A stretch of 64,000 nt of DNA, taken from contig NZ_CP019701.2 of the NCBI RefSeq assembly GCF_002005205.3, forward strand, positions 2,939,351 through 3,003,350. The letters run 5' to 3'. Under the pieces are notes generated by a model. That model was not told the origin of the DNA. It worked only from the letters and a program-made list of their open reading frames with translations, and ran no database searches. Below are positions 29,923-39,252 of this stretch, one piece after another. The stretch is from Rhizobium rhizogenes (GTDB taxonomy: Bacteria > Pseudomonadota > Alphaproteobacteria > Rhizobiales > Rhizobiaceae). The translations under genes were made by a program, and so were the position numbers. Numbering within the stretch: position 1 is the stretch's first letter; each line of letters starts with the position of its first letter.

Positions 29923-31212
29923 TTATGCTTTGCGTTTCATCAAGCAGAAGAAGAAACCGTCCGTATCTGTGGTTGCAGGCGTCAGCGTCACTGTCTTTCC
30001 GTCAGAGGAATGCGGTTTGTTCGCATTTGCACCGAAAGTCGTCTGCCAGCGCTCCAGAGCAGAACCGATGACAAATTCGGGATTTTCCTCGCAGAAACGC
30101 CGGACCTGCTGTTCGTTTTCTTCAGGCAGAACGGAACAGGTGACATAAAGCAGTTCGCCGCCCGGGCGCACGAAACCTTTGGCCTGTGAAAGCGCTTCGC
30201 CCTGCTGCTGCACGCGCTCTTCCAGATTGCGTGCCGTCAGCCGCCATTTGGTGTCGGGGCGCCGCCGCCATGTTCCGGTGCCGGTGCAGGGCGCGTCGAC
30301 CAGAACGCGGTCGAATTTTTCCTGAAATGGCGTAAGGCCCGCTGTGCGGTCATGAACCTGCACATTGCGCGTACCGGCCCGCTTCAGCCGCTCGATGATC
30401 GGCGCGAGACGCTTGCGGTCGGCATCGAAGGCGTGGACCTGACCCTTGTTGTTCATGCTGGCGGCCATGGCCAGCGTCTTGCCGCCGCCACCGGCGCAAT
30501 AATCGAGGATCTGCTCGCCCTCATGCGCGCCGGCGAGATCGGCAACGATCTGCGAACCCTCGTCCTGTACCTCGAACCAGCCCTTCTGGAAGGAGAGTTC
30601 GGCGGTCACATTCGGCAGGCGGGAAGGGCCTTCACCGGCGGGGATACGCACACCCTGCCGGGCGATCCGGGTGGCTTCCGCGCCGCTTTCCTCAAGCGCC
30701 TTCAAGACTTTTTCGCGGGTTGCCTTCAGCGTGTTGGCGCGCAGGTCGAGGGTCGGCCGCTCGTTCAGCGCCTGTGCCTCGGCGAGCCAACGCTCTCCGA
30801 ATGCCGCTTCGAAGGAAGCCTGCACCCATTCGGGAATATCGCCCTGAATATGGGCCGGTGCATCACCGAGGGAACGGGAGAGAAAGGCCTGCTGCCTTTC
30901 CGCATCAGGTGCGGGGGGAGCGAACTTGTCGCCATCGAATTCCGCCGCCAGTTCCGAAAAGCTTTTGCCCCATTGCCGCAGCAGCACGGCATAACCAAGC
31001 GAGGCGGCGCTGTCGTCATCCATCAGCCAGGCGTGCGACAGTTTCATGCGCAACGCGTCATAGACGATGTTGCCGATTGCGGCCCTGTCGCCGGAACCCG
31101 CAAAACGATGGGCAAGGCCCCAATCCTTCAGAGCATCGGCGACGGGACGCCTGCGTCCCTCAATATCCGCCAATACTTCGATCGCTCCGGCCAAACGCCC
31201 GCCCAAACGCAT
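29923..31212 (-). CDS. rsmB: RsmB/NOP-family rRNA (cytosine-C5) methyltransferase
   Basis: A 429-residue SAM-dependent RNA m5C methyltransferase. A NusB-like RNA-binding region occupies the first ~140 residues. The Rossmann core follows: LDYCAGGGGKTLAMA (motif I), VDAPCTGTGTWRRRPD (motif IV, with one of the two catalytic cysteines), and YVTCSVLPEENE (motif VI, with the other). Homologues methylate 16S rRNA, in E. coli at C967. Whether this is the true RsmB or a sister NOP-family enzyme cannot be settled from motifs alone. Confidence 0.85.
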   Translation of the reverse strand: MRLGGRLAGAIEVLADIEGRRRPVADALKDWGLAHRFAGSGDRAAIGNIVYDALRMKLSHAWLMDDDSAASLGYAVLLRQWGKSFSELAAEFDGDKFAPPAPDAERQQAFLSRSLGDAPAHIQGDIPEWVQASFEAAFGERWLAEAQALNERPTLDLRANTLKATREKVLKALEESGAEATRIARQGVRIPAGEGPSRLPNVTAELSFQKGWFEVQDEGSQIVADLAGAHEGEQILDYCAGGGGKTLAMAASMNNKGQVHAFDADRKRLAPIIERLKRAGTRNVQVHDRTAGLTPFQEKFDRVLVDAPCTGTGTWRRRPDTKWRLTARNLEERVQQQGEALSQAKGFVRPGGELLYVTCSVLPEENEQQVRRFCEENPEFVIGSALERWQTTFGANANKPHSSDGKTVTLTPATTDTDGFFFCLMKRKA

Positions 31213-31273
31213 TGTCTACCTCATTTTGCTGATAAGCCCGGTAGGTAGACGCGAATGGCGGCGAGGGCAAGGC

Positions 31274-31642
31274 TCAATCGGCCTTGACGACCTCGTAGCA
31301 AACCTTGGCGGTGCCGGAATTGATCATGCCGATGTTTTTGGCGGCAGCCTTGGAAAGATCGAGAACGCGGCCCTTGATGAACGGACCGCGGTCATTGATG
31401 CGGACAATCACGGCCTTGCCGTTGCGCGCATTGGTGACCTTGACCTTGGTGCCGAACCGCAAGGAGCGGTGAGCGGCGGTCAGGTTGGCGGCGTTCATAC
31501 GCTCGCCCGAAGCAGTCTTGGAGGTCAACGCATACCACGATGCGCCTCCGCAACCATTTGCCGCATTCGCCTGAAGAGGCGCGATGATGGAACAGGCGGC
31601 TATAGTTGCAGCGGTGAAAGTTATACGACGGATATTCAACAA
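31274..31642 (-). CDS. RlpA-like septal ring lytic transglycosylase family protein
   Basis: A 122-residue exported protein: a signal peptide (about 1-27, ending QANA) followed by one double-psi beta-barrel domain. [23 protein letters not shown]-like RFGTKVKV and INDRGPF / [10 protein letters not shown] are the RlpA landmarks; the family Asp in NDRGPF is present. It lacks a SPOR domain and a lipobox, so it is a minimal soluble variant. RlpA proteins cleave glycan strands lacking stem peptides. Confidence 0.88.
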   Translation of the reverse strand: MLNIRRITFTAATIAACSIIAPLQANAANGCGGASWYALTSKTASGERMNAANLTAAHRSLRFGTKVKVTNARNGKAVIVRINDRGPFIKGRVLDLSKAAAKNIGMINSGTAKVCYEVVKAD

Positions 31643-32069
31643 ACTGTGCTTCCCTGAAAATCGGCCCCGCGCCGATTGATTGTGCCCTTGCTAAACGACC
31701 ATTGACTGGTCTGAACGCCTTTTGATGCGAGATTGTAGGGCGAGGGAAAAATGGCGAAAAAAAGCTGAGCTCAAATCACGAACTGTTACAGCCTGTAATA
31801 TTCGTGATTATTAGCCGAAAAGACGTCCTTGTGGCGCCCTGCTGCGGAAATGGAAAAAATACCGCAGAATCAACGCACAATCGGAATGTTGTTGCAAGTC
31901 ACGGCTTCGTGAATCCACTTCACGAAATGTGAGTGAAATATTTTTCTAATCACTACGATTTTAGCCAATTTTGTTTGGTTAATAAAATCCTAATTGACCG
32001 AAATGCGACGAAAACCATCCGCGAAAACGGCTTTGGAAGGATTTTTCATCGCTTTCGGCTGGTTGGTTT
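31643..32069. other. AT-rich intergenic region, no gene seen
   Basis: About 430 bp between the RlpA-like gene and the SDR gene. It includes the RlpA promoter region on the right of 31642 and several A/T-rich patches (GAAATATTTTTC, GTTAATAAAATCC), but I find no open frame with a ribosome binding site, no tRNA fold and no clear terminator hairpin. Confidence 0.5.
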
Positions 32070-32942
32070 TCAGCCTCGCCAGAGGCCGGTTTCCCACAGG
32101 TGTTTCAGGGAGGATCTGTACTCCGGAAAACGGAAATCGAAACCGAGGCCGCGTATCCTGGCATTGGAAACGCGCTTGTTCTCACCGTAGAAGGAGCGTG
32201 CCATCGGCGTCAGGTCGGCGGTTTCGAATGCCTGTTCGGGCGGCGGTTCCACGTCCATCAGCGTGGCGGCGAAGCTCACCACATCCTGCGGCGGGCAGGG
32301 TTGGTCATCGGTCACGTTGAAGATGCCGCGTTCATTCTTCCGTGCCAGAAAAGCAAGTGCGGCACCGATATCCTCGACGCGGATGCGATTGAAGACCTGG
32401 TCCTTCTTCACCAGCCGCCGTGCCGTTCCCTTCTCGAAATTCATGAAGGCGTTGCGTCCCGGGCCATAAATTCCCGACAGGCGCAGGATGGAAAGCGGCA
32501 CATTTGCTTTTTCGGCAATGGCCGCCCAGGCAGTTTCAGCGGCGACCCGCTCCACGGAACGGGCGGAGACCGGGCGGCAGGGGCTTTTCTCATCCACCCA
32601 CGCGCCGTTATGGTCGCCATAAACGCCGACGGTGGAGAGATAAGCCATCCATTCCAGCTTCGGCAGGAAGCGTTTCGGATCGTCGCCCAGCAGCGCCAGC
32701 AACGGATCGCCTTGTCTGCCGGGCGCGATGGACTGGACGAGATGTGTGACATTGCCCATCGCTGCGATGAGATCGTCATTGAGATGTACGCCGTCGAAAA
32801 GGAACGGTGCCATGCCTGCGGCAGTGAGGTCCGGGAACTTGTCTTCACTGCGCGTTGTACCGGAAATAGTACCAGCCTCGGTTTTCAGCGCGTTGGCGAT
32901 GGCTTTACCCGAATATCCCGCGCCAAAAATCATCACCTGCAT
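32070..32942 (-). CDS. SDR-family NAD(P)-dependent oxidoreductase (YeeZ-like)
   Basis: A 290-residue extended-SDR-type protein. MIFGAGYSGKAIA (residues 4-16) is the Rossmann nucleotide-binding loop, GxGxxG in form, and YLSTVGVYGDHNG near residue 105 has the Ser and Tyr of a degenerate SDR active site (TVGVYGDH). LRLSGIYGPGRN resembles nucleotide-sugar epimerases. Function is unknown; the order with queG 3 bp upstream suggests one transcript. Confidence 0.82.
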   Translation of the reverse strand: MQVMIFGAGYSGKAIANALKTEAGTISGTTRSEDKFPDLTAAGMAPFLFDGVHLNDDLIAAMGNVTHLVQSIAPGRQGDPLLALLGDDPKRFLPKLEWMAYLSTVGVYGDHNGAWVDEKSPCRPVSARSVERVAAETAWAAIAEKANVPLSILRLSGIYGPGRNAFMNFEKGTARRLVKKDQVFNRIRVEDIGAALAFLARKNERGIFNVTDDQPCPPQDVVSFAATLMDVEPPPEQAFETADLTPMARSFYGENKRVSNARIRGLGFDFRFPEYRSSLKHLWETGLWRG

Positions 32943-32945
32943 GTT

Positions 32946-34103
32946 TCACGCCTCTGCCTGTTGCCATTCCATTTCCACCTCCGGATCATGTTCCGGGGCG
33001 CGGCCGGCAGAGTATGTACGGAATTCTTCCCTGTCCATAAGCCGTGACAAAGCCCATGCCGCCATGCCACGCACTTCCGGCGAAGGGTCGGTTTCGGCCA
33101 GCGTCTTGCATTGTTCCATAAATTGGCGGTCTGCGGAGTTGCCCGCCGCGATCAGCACATTGCGGACAAAACGATTGCGGCCGATGCGCTTGACGGGCGA
33201 GCCGCTGAAGAAGCTGCGAAAGGCGGTGTCGTCCAGCGTCAGCAGGAAGGCGATGGAGGGCTCCTTCAAATCCTCACGCGCCTGCAACTTCATCTCGGAG
33301 GCGCTGGCCGCGAATTTGTTCCACGGACAGGCGGCAAGGCAATCATCGCAGCCATAGATGCGGTTGCCGATCATCGGCCGGAATTCGTGCGGGATCGGTC
33401 CCTTGTGTTCGATGGTGAGATAGGAGATGCAGCGGCGCGCATCCAGCTGATAGGGCGCGGGAAAAGCCGCGGTGGGACAGGCATCGAGACAGGCGCGGCA
33501 GGAGCCGCAATGGTCCTTCTCCGCCTCATCGAGACAGAGCTCGGCGGTGGTGAACATGCTGCCGAGAAACAGCCAGGAGCCATGTGTGCGGCTGACGAGA
33601 TTGGTATGCTTGCCCTGCCAGCCAAGCCCTGCGGCGGCGGCGAGCGGCTTTTCCATCACCGGCGCGGTATCGACAAAGACCTTTACGTCCTCGCCGGCAC
33701 GTGCCGCAAAACGGGTGGCGATTTCCTTCAGCCGCCCCTTGATAATGTCGTGATAATCGCGATTGCGGGCATAGACCGAAATGGCCGCCCTGTCCGGTTT
33801 GGAAAGCAGGGCGCGCGGGTCTTCCTCCGGGCCATAATTGAGGCCGAACATGACGATGGAGCGCACATCGCCCCACAGCGTTTTCGGCTCCGCCCGGCGG
33901 GCTTCCGTTTCCTCCATCCACGCCATTGTGCCGTGGTAACCGCTGTCGAGAAACAGTCTCAGCCGCTCCGGCGCCAGCGGAATACTGTCCGGTGCGGTGA
34001 TGCGGCAAAGATCGAAGCCAAGCGAAAGCGCTTCCTGGCGGACGAAATCCGTCAGCTTGCGCGCGCGTATCCGCTGCTTGTCGGTGGCGACGTCGATGGT
34101 CGT
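32946..34103 (-). CDS. queG: Epoxyqueuosine reductase; start codon abnormal
   Basis: About 385 residues. QueG reduces epoxyqueuosine in tRNA to queuosine using cobalamin and two 4Fe-4S clusters. Both ferredoxin-like motifs are present ([12 protein letters not shown] and [12 protein letters not shown]), followed by a C-terminal HEAT-like region. The first in-frame ATG (33926) lies inside the conserved N-terminal domain. Upstream the same frame continues with typical QueG sequence ([20 protein letters not shown]), back to TAA at 34116-34118. That segment has no ATG, GTG or TTG; ACG at 34101-34103, just after GGGAGAA, is the best placed start. The ACG may be a mutated ATG. Confidence 0.85.
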   Translation of the reverse strand, partial: TTIDVATDKQRIRARKLTDFVRQEALSLGFDLCRITAPDSIPLAPERLRLFLDSGYHGTMAWMEETEARRAEPKTLWGDVRSIVMFGLNYGPEEDPRALLSKPDRAAISVYARNRDYHDIIKGRLKEIATRFAARAGEDVKVFVDTAPVMEKPLAAAAGLGWQGKHTNLVSRTHGSWLFLGSMFTTAELCLDEAEKDHCGSCRACLDACPTAAFPAPYQLDARRCISYLTIEHKGPIPHEFRPMIGNRIYGCDDCLAACPWNKFAASASEMKLQAREDLKEPSIAFLLTLDDTAFRSFFSGSPVKRIGRNRFVRNVLIAAGNSADRQFMEQCKTLAETDPSPEVRGMAAWALSRLMDREEFRTYSAGRAPEHDPEVEMEWQQAEA

Positions 34104-34176
34104 TTCTCCCGAGGATTATTCTGCGACATATATAGGCGCAGCCGCAGGCTGCAGCAAACAACCGGGAGATAGGGGC

Positions 34177-34869
34177 TTAAAAATCCAGATCGGCGTAGTG
34201 GGAGGAGGGGGCGAGGCGCGGAATGCGCTCGCTCAGGAAGGGCCGGAAGGAGGGGCGGGATTTCACCCGCTGATACCATTCCTTGACGATCGGTGCTTCA
34301 AGCCAGTTGATCTCGCCGAGGTAGTCCAGCACCGAAACAGCCGAAGCGGCGGCAAGGTCGGCATAGCTCAGCCGGTCACCGGCCAGCCATGTGCGCGAAC
34401 CCGCCAGCCATTCCAGATATTTGATGTGCTGGCGGATATTGTTGCGGGCGGTGCGCAGCAGCTTGGAATCCGGAGGCCCGCCACCCTGCGCTGTTGTCAT
34501 CTGCAATTTGTAAACCCGCTCCCGCACCAGCGGCCGGGTCACGTCATTTTCCATCTTCTGCAGAAACCATTCCGTCAGACGGCGGATTTCCGCCCGCTGA
34601 AACGGGTCTTCCGCCAGAAGCCGCCTGTCGCGCTTTAAAACCCCATGCGTTTCGTCAAGAAACTCGGCAAGCACGTAAGGCCCGCTCAGGGAGCGCATAT
34701 TGTCATCCAGATAGACCGGCAGGGTGCCGGCCGGATTGAGCGCCAGAAACTCCCGTCGTCTTTCCCACGGCTGCTCTTCCACGAGATCGGTCTGGAACCC
34801 GTATTCTGCGAGGATCAGACGAACGAACCGGGATGCGGTCGACATCGGAGAATGGTAGAGAGTGGGCAT
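34177..34869 (-). CDS. Glutathione S-transferase family protein
   Basis: A 230-residue cytosolic GST. The thioredoxin-like N-terminal domain has YHSPMSTASRFVRLILAE (3-22), with Ser or Thr near residue 8-11 as the glutathione-activating residue, and the cis-proline loop NPAGTLPVYL. The helical C-terminal domain includes WLAGDRLSYADLAAAS, the family's N-capping motif. The substrate is unknown. It lies 73 bp upstream of queG on the same strand. Confidence 0.9.
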   Translation of the reverse strand: MPTLYHSPMSTASRFVRLILAEYGFQTDLVEEQPWERRREFLALNPAGTLPVYLDDNMRSLSGPYVLAEFLDETHGVLKRDRRLLAEDPFQRAEIRRLTEWFLQKMENDVTRPLVRERVYKLQMTTAQGGGPPDSKLLRTARNNIRQHIKYLEWLAGSRTWLAGDRLSYADLAAASAVSVLDYLGEINWLEAPIVKEWYQRVKSRPSFRPFLSERIPRLAPSSHYADLDF

Positions 34870-35027
34870 AGGTACTCAATTTTTACGATTGGTTGCCATG
34901 ATCGGCATTTGCCGGAAAACTTTTTCAGTTTCGCTTCATCAAGACGCTATAAGAGCTTGGCTACTTTAAAACAAGTTTAACGCAATTGCTTTCCATTGCC
35001 GCTTCCCCCTGAAAAGAAGGATACCTC

Positions 35028-35834
35028 ATGGGTGACCAATCGATCATCAGCGCGCTTCTGCTGGGCATTATCGAGGGTCTGACGGAGTTCATCCCCGTTT
35101 CCTCAACGGCGCATGTGCTGCTGGCCGGGCACTTCCTCGGCTTCAAATCGCCCGGCAACACCTTTGCCGTCCTCATTCAGCTCGGTGCGATCCTCGCAAT
35201 CCTTCTTGTTTATTTTCAAAAGCTTGTATCGATCGCGCTCGCCCTGCCAAACAGCGCCAGGGCGCGCCGCTTCGTGCTGGCCGTCGCGCTCGCCTTCCTG
35301 CCGGCGGCGGTTATCGGCGCACTGGCGCATGATTTCATCAAGACGGTGCTGTTCGAAACGCCGATGCTCATTTGTGTGGTGCTGATTATTGGCGGCGTCA
35401 TATTGCTCGCGGTCGACCGCATGCCGCTGAAGCCGAAATATACCGACATCATGGACTATCCGCCGTCGCTCGCCTTCAAGATCGGCCTCTTCCAGTGCCT
35501 TGCGATGATTCCCGGCACCTCGCGCTCGGGCGCCACCATCGTCGGTTCGCTGCTGATGGGCACGGACAAGCGCTCCGCCGCCGAGTTCTCGTTTTTCCTG
35601 GCGATGCCGACCATGCTCGGCGCCTTCACGCTGGATCTCTACAAGAACCGCGATGCCCTCAGTTTCGATGATGGTGCGCTGATTGCCGTGGGTTTCATCG
35701 CCGCTTTCGTCTCCGGCCTCTTCGTCGTGCGCTCCCTGCTGGACTTCGTTTCGCGGCGCGGTTTTGCGCCCTTCGCATGGTGGCGCATCGTCATCGGTTC
35801 GCTTGGCCTGATTGCGCTTCTGGTCTTCGGTTGA
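35028..35834 (+). CDS. uppP: Undecaprenyl-diphosphatase
   Basis: A 268-residue membrane protein with about eight helices that dephosphorylates undecaprenyl pyrophosphate to recycle the cell-wall lipid carrier. Both family motifs are intact: [14 protein letters not shown] (14-27) with the two Glu, and [17 protein letters not shown] (about residue 161 on) with the phosphate-binding Arg and Ser. An AGAAGGA site precedes the ATG. A strong terminator follows after 46 bp. Confidence 0.95.
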   Translation: MGDQSIISALLLGIIEGLTEFIPVSSTAHVLLAGHFLGFKSPGNTFAVLIQLGAILAILLVYFQKLVSIALALPNSARARRFVLAVALAFLPAAVIGALAHDFIKTVLFETPMLICVVLIIGGVILLAVDRMPLKPKYTDIMDYPPSLAFKIGLFQCLAMIPGTSRSGATIVGSLLMGTDKRSAAEFSFFLAMPTMLGAFTLDLYKNRDALSFDDGALIAVGFIAAFVSGLFVVRSLLDFVSRRGFAPFAWWRIVIGSLGLIALLVFG

Positions 35835-35880
35835 ACCGGGACCTGGAAGTAACCATCCGTTTTGACAGTGGACGAAAAGA

Positions 35881-35914
35881 AAAAAGCGCCTCGGGAAACC
35901 CGCAGGCGCTTTTT
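35881..35914. terminator. Bidirectional intrinsic terminator
   Basis: AAAAAGCGCCT (35881-35891) pairs with AGGCGCTTTTT (35904-35914) around a short loop, with A-rich and T-rich flanks on both sides. It ends uppP on the plus strand and the small exported gene on the minus strand. Confidence 0.9.
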
Positions 35915-35935
35915 ATTTGAAGGCTGTAAAGCCGA

Positions 35936-36091
35936 TCAGTTGGTGCTGATCGAAGCCGTTGCGCAGGGGTCAACGCCATAGGCGGGAGCGCAACCGCTCT
36001 TGCCTGCTGCAACCGTTCCCGGTGCCATGAAAGAACCCGCCAGAACCACCAAAGCCGCACACGCAAAAAAGAGTGCGATAGATCTGCCCAT
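35936..36091 (-). CDS. Small exported peptide, 51 residues, function unknown
   Basis: From ATG 36091 (AAAGG upstream) the product is a hydrophobic signal segment (GRSIALFFACAALVVLAGSF) followed after VAAG by a ~24-residue mature part containing two cysteines (SGCAPAYGVDPCATAS). A 64-codon reading from 36130 is possible but lacks a signal-like start. The gene shares the terminator at 35881 and stands alone. I do not recognise a family; the residue pattern around the cysteines is faintly like that of the exported repeat protein at 58227. Confidence 0.65.
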   Translation of the reverse strand: MGRSIALFFACAALVVLAGSFMAPGTVAAGKSGCAPAYGVDPCATASISTN

Positions 36092-36387
36092 TTTATGATT
36101 GCCTTTCAGACGTTCGTTCGTGCGGATCATGCCGCCGTGTGTGAATTGAGGGTCCGGGATATGTTTGGAATGTGGCCAATATCAATAAAGGAGCTTGCTG
36201 AATACCGGGTTAATGCGAAGTCTTTTCCACAGTTGCGCTTGTGCCACGCTTGCGTGCTGCGGCCAGATCCCCGTTAACTTTTACCCGGCTTTCCAACGCT
36301 GCCTTGGTTGATGCTGCACCTCCCGCTCAGTTGAGGGGAAAATGCGCTAATAGCGGTTTGGTTGCAATTGAATCGTGCAAAAACGAA

Positions 36388-36408
36388 AAGCGGGAATGGC
36401 TCCCGCTT
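36388..36408 (-). terminator. Intrinsic terminator of the NDUFA9-like gene
   Basis: AAGCGGGA and TCCCGCTT pair around a five-base loop; on the minus strand the stem is followed by TTCGTTTTTG. It lies 33 bp past the stop of the gene at 36441. The rest of 36092-36387 shows no gene. Confidence 0.75.
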
Positions 36409-36440
36409 CCGTTAAAGACGACGAGGCCCGAAGCGAGGTT

Positions 36441-37421
36441 TCAGGCGGCCTTTCCGGCGTTGGAGAACTGGCCGTGCGGGCGATACTGCACCATGTAGGA
36501 CGGCAGAACCGAAGCGACGCGCACGGGAGTGATGCCGATACCTTCCAGCGTCAGGCCGTTTTTCTCCGCCTCGGCGGAAACGACGTTGTCTTTCTTGAGC
36601 ATGGTTACCTGATCGGCCGTCAGCGGCGGCGTAATCAGCGGCACCAGCGAGGCGATCTTGCCGATCGTCGAGGCAATGCCGAAGGGCAGGTTGACGAAAG
36701 GACGCTCCCGGTAGGTCGCGGCAAGAACTGCCTCGAGACAGTCACGGAATGTCATGACATCCTGGCCGCCGAGTTCATAGATGGAGCCGGGCTTCAGCTT
36801 GCCATCGACGCTGCGGGCGACGGCTTCGGCGACATCCTCGACATAAACCGGCTGGAACCTGGTTTTTCCGCCGCCGATCAGCGGCAGGAACGGCAGGCTG
36901 CGGGCCATCTTGGCGAATTTGTTGAAGAAATCGTCTTCCGGTCCGAAAATGATCGACGGACGCAGGATAACGGCGCCGAGCAAAACGGAATGAATGGCGG
37001 CTTCGGCGCGGCCCTTGGTGCGGCCGTAACCGGTCTGCGAATTGGCGTCTGCGCCGATGGCGGAGATATGCGTCAGCGTCGCGCCGGCGTTACGGGCCGC
37101 CTCGGCAATGGCTTTTGCGCCGAATTCCTGCACGGCGTCAAAGGTGTTGCGGCCGCTTTCGGTCAGGATGCCGACACAATTGACCACATGATCGGCGTCT
37201 TCCACGGCTTTGACGATGGAGTCGCGATAACGCAGGTTCGCCTGGGCGAAAGAAATCTGGCCGACATTGCCGAGTGGCTGCAGGAAGCCGGCAAGGTCGG
37301 GGCGGCGCACGGCGACGCGAATGCGGTAACCGCGCTTGGCGAGCATTCTCACGACATGCCGCCCGACAAAACCCGAACCGCCGAAAACGGTGACGAGGGG
37401 TGGAAGGTTGGCCAAGGTCAT
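36441..37421 (-). CDS. NAD(P)H-binding protein, complex I NDUFA9 family
   Basis: A 326-residue atypical SDR. VFGGSGFVGRHVVRMLAKRGY (13-33) is the Rossmann loop; HISAIGADANSQTGYGRTKGRAE carries a Ser and Tyr-Gly-Arg-Thr-Lys, close to the YxxxK site, and ILRPSIIFGPEDDFFN is the family's later signature. Mitochondrial NDUFA9 is an accessory subunit of NADH dehydrogenase; in alphaproteobacteria the homologue is encoded away from the nuo operon and may serve assembly or ubiquinone-linked roles. Followed by a clear terminator. Confidence 0.88.
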   Translation of the reverse strand: MTLANLPPLVTVFGGSGFVGRHVVRMLAKRGYRIRVAVRRPDLAGFLQPLGNVGQISFAQANLRYRDSIVKAVEDADHVVNCVGILTESGRNTFDAVQEFGAKAIAEAARNAGATLTHISAIGADANSQTGYGRTKGRAEAAIHSVLLGAVILRPSIIFGPEDDFFNKFAKMARSLPFLPLIGGGKTRFQPVYVEDVAEAVARSVDGKLKPGSIYELGGQDVMTFRDCLEAVLAATYRERPFVNLPFGIASTIGKIASLVPLITPPLTADQVTMLKKDNVVSAEAEKNGLTLEGIGITPVRVASVLPSYMVQYRPHGQFSNAGKAA

Positions 37422-37542
37422 GGGAGGCTCCTCAGAAGCTGTCGATAAAGCGTTTTTCAGTCTCTTAGCCCAAAGCCGCGCGCGCGTGAAGAGACGTTGT
37501 CGCGAGACCAGAAGCCGGTTTGGGAAATGCGGTTGACGGTCG

Positions 37543-37830
37543 TCAAATTCCTTCGACGATTATCATCTCCGCATCGGCGACTTCCTGACGGATTCTTGCC
37601 GCCGCCTGGTATTCGGGGGAATTATAGCAATCGATTGCGTGCTGGACTGACGGGAACTCGATGACAACATTGCGTGCACGCGCCGTGCCTTCCAGCTCGG
37701 TCAATGCGCCGCCACGGGCCAGAAAATTGGCGCCGAACCGCTCGAATGCGGGCTTTGCCGTCGTGACATAATCCTTGTAGCGCTCACTGTCGTTTACATC
37801 GACGCGGGCGATCCAGTATCCCTTTGCCAT
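37543..37830 (-). CDS. DUF1330 protein (dimeric alpha-beta barrel)
   Basis: A 95-residue protein matching DUF1330 over its whole length: GYWIARVDVNDSERYKDYV, then FGANFLARGG, then RARNVVIEFPSVQHAIDCYNSPEYQ. The fold is a ferredoxin-like dimer; no activity is known. It lies 18 bp downstream of pyrF on the same strand and is probably co-transcribed. Confidence 0.9.
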   Translation of the reverse strand: MAKGYWIARVDVNDSERYKDYVTTAKPAFERFGANFLARGGALTELEGTARARNVVIEFPSVQHAIDCYNSPEYQAAARIRQEVADAEMIIVEGI

Positions 37831-37848
37831 TTCGTCCCCCTCCTGTTT

Positions 37849-38556
37849 TTACTGATTGGCCGGAAAGCTGGCGCGCAGCATGTCGTCCAGAATGGCGCGG
37901 GCCGCCGCCTTCGGGTCTTCCGCCCGGACGATGGGGCGGGCGACGACCAGATGGCTCGAACCGGCCTTGATGGCGTCATATGGCGTCATCACCCGCTTCT
38001 GATCACCGAGATCCGCGCCGGCCGGGCGAATGCCGGGCGTGACGACGGCAAGGTCGGGGCCGAGGATTTCGCGCACGGCTTTCGATTCCTCCGCCGAACA
38101 GACGATGCCACCCATGCCCGCCTCGCGCGCCTGTTCCGCCCGGCGCAGCACCAGCGAACGGGCATCCGAGGCGTAACCGGCTTCCGCCAGATCGCTGTCG
38201 TCCATGGAAGTCAGCACGGTGACGCCCAGCAGGCAGAGCCCGGAGCCTTCGGCGGCCTTGACAGCAGCACGCATCGCTTTCGGATAGGCATGCAGGGTCA
38301 GCATCGACATGCCCATGCGGGCGATGTTCTCGACACCGGAGGCGACGGTGTTGTCAATGTCGAGCAACTTCATGTCGAGAAAGACCTTCTTGCCGCTCTG
38401 GACAAGGTCACGCGCGAATTCGAGACCGCCTGCGAATACCAGCTGATAGCCGATCTTGTAGAACAGAACCTCGTCGCCGATTTTCGAAACGATGTCTTCG
38501 GCCTGCTGCACAGTCGGAACATCCAGCCCGACGATGAGTTTTTCGCGCGCGGTCAT
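37849..38556 (-). CDS. pyrF: Orotidine-5'-phosphate decarboxylase
   Basis: 235 residues from ATG 38556, preceded by AGGGA; the longer frame to 38658 runs into the neighbouring gene and is rejected. It catalyses the last step of UMP synthesis. LIVGLDVP at the start, KIGYQL, and [13 protein letters not shown] with the catalytic Asp-x-Lys-x-x-Asp array are intact; [17 protein letters not shown] near the C-terminus is the phosphate-binding loop. The histidine phosphatase-like gene ends 4 bp upstream. Confidence 0.95.
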   Translation of the reverse strand: MTAREKLIVGLDVPTVQQAEDIVSKIGDEVLFYKIGYQLVFAGGLEFARDLVQSGKKVFLDMKLLDIDNTVASGVENIARMGMSMLTLHAYPKAMRAAVKAAEGSGLCLLGVTVLTSMDDSDLAEAGYASDARSLVLRRAEQAREAGMGGIVCSAEESKAVREILGPDLAVVTPGIRPAGADLGDQKRVMTPYDAIKAGSSHLVVARPIVRAEDPKAAARAILDDMLRASFPANQ

Positions 38557-38560
38557 TGTC

Positions 38561-39157
38561 TTATCCCTGCCATGTTTCCATTGCCGTCCAGTCGCATGTG
38601 GGGGACGCGGCTGCAAGCGAAAAGTCGGCGATGGAAAAGCGGAAGAGATTGCCGCCACCCGGCGGCTGGTCCTTGCTGCGGCTGATCCCGCGGCCTTCGA
38701 TATGGCATTTCAGAAGTGTGCCCACGCCACCATGGCCGACAAAGGCAATAGGCTGCTGTGGGTCGTGCCGGTCGAGAACGGCTTTGACGGCCCCGACGAT
38801 CCGCGCCTGCGCGTCGATTGCGCGCTCCCAGCCGTGAAAACTCTCCTCGGGGTGGGCGAAGAACCAGTCTGCGGCCTTTTCAAATTCCGGCGGCGGCAGA
38901 AAGCCGGTGGCGGACCGGTCGTTTTCATGCATCGCCTCGATGATCTCTATTTTCGCACCGGATGTTTCGGCAAGGATGCGGGCGGTTTCGACCGCCTTGG
39001 TTTCGGCGCTGGAAACGATGCGCCGCAATGCCTGCGCCCAGGGAAGGCGGCTCGCCTCCCGCACCCGTTCGGCACCCCTGTCCGAAAGCCCCCATTCAGG
39101 GACGGGGATAGTTGGGTCGATCTTGACCTGGGGATGGGTAATGTAGAGCGCATGCAT
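38561..39157 (-). CDS. Histidine phosphatase superfamily protein lacking the RHG motif
   Basis: A 198-residue protein of phosphoglycerate-mutase/SixA fold. Family marks are [20 protein letters not shown] (the second Arg/Glu region) and the late VGHGGVG. The N-terminal catalytic motif, normally LxRHG, is LYITHPQ here: the histidine is kept but the preceding phosphate-binding arginine is a threonine. It may be a weak or altered phosphatase. It is translationally close to pyrF (4 bp), but no link to pyrimidine synthesis is known. Confidence 0.8.
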   Translation of the reverse strand: MHALYITHPQVKIDPTIPVPEWGLSDRGAERVREASRLPWAQALRRIVSSAETKAVETARILAETSGAKIEIIEAMHENDRSATGFLPPPEFEKAADWFFAHPEESFHGWERAIDAQARIVGAVKAVLDRHDPQQPIAFVGHGGVGTLLKCHIEGRGISRSKDQPPGGGNLFRFSIADFSLAAASPTCDWTAMETWQG

Positions 39158-39252
39158 GAAAATCGGTCCTCAGGGCGATGGAAAGGGTAATTCGACACCC
39201 TGACCATGCGTCGCGACTGTGACATGACGGTCTCGCCCATTCTGCCGGGTGA

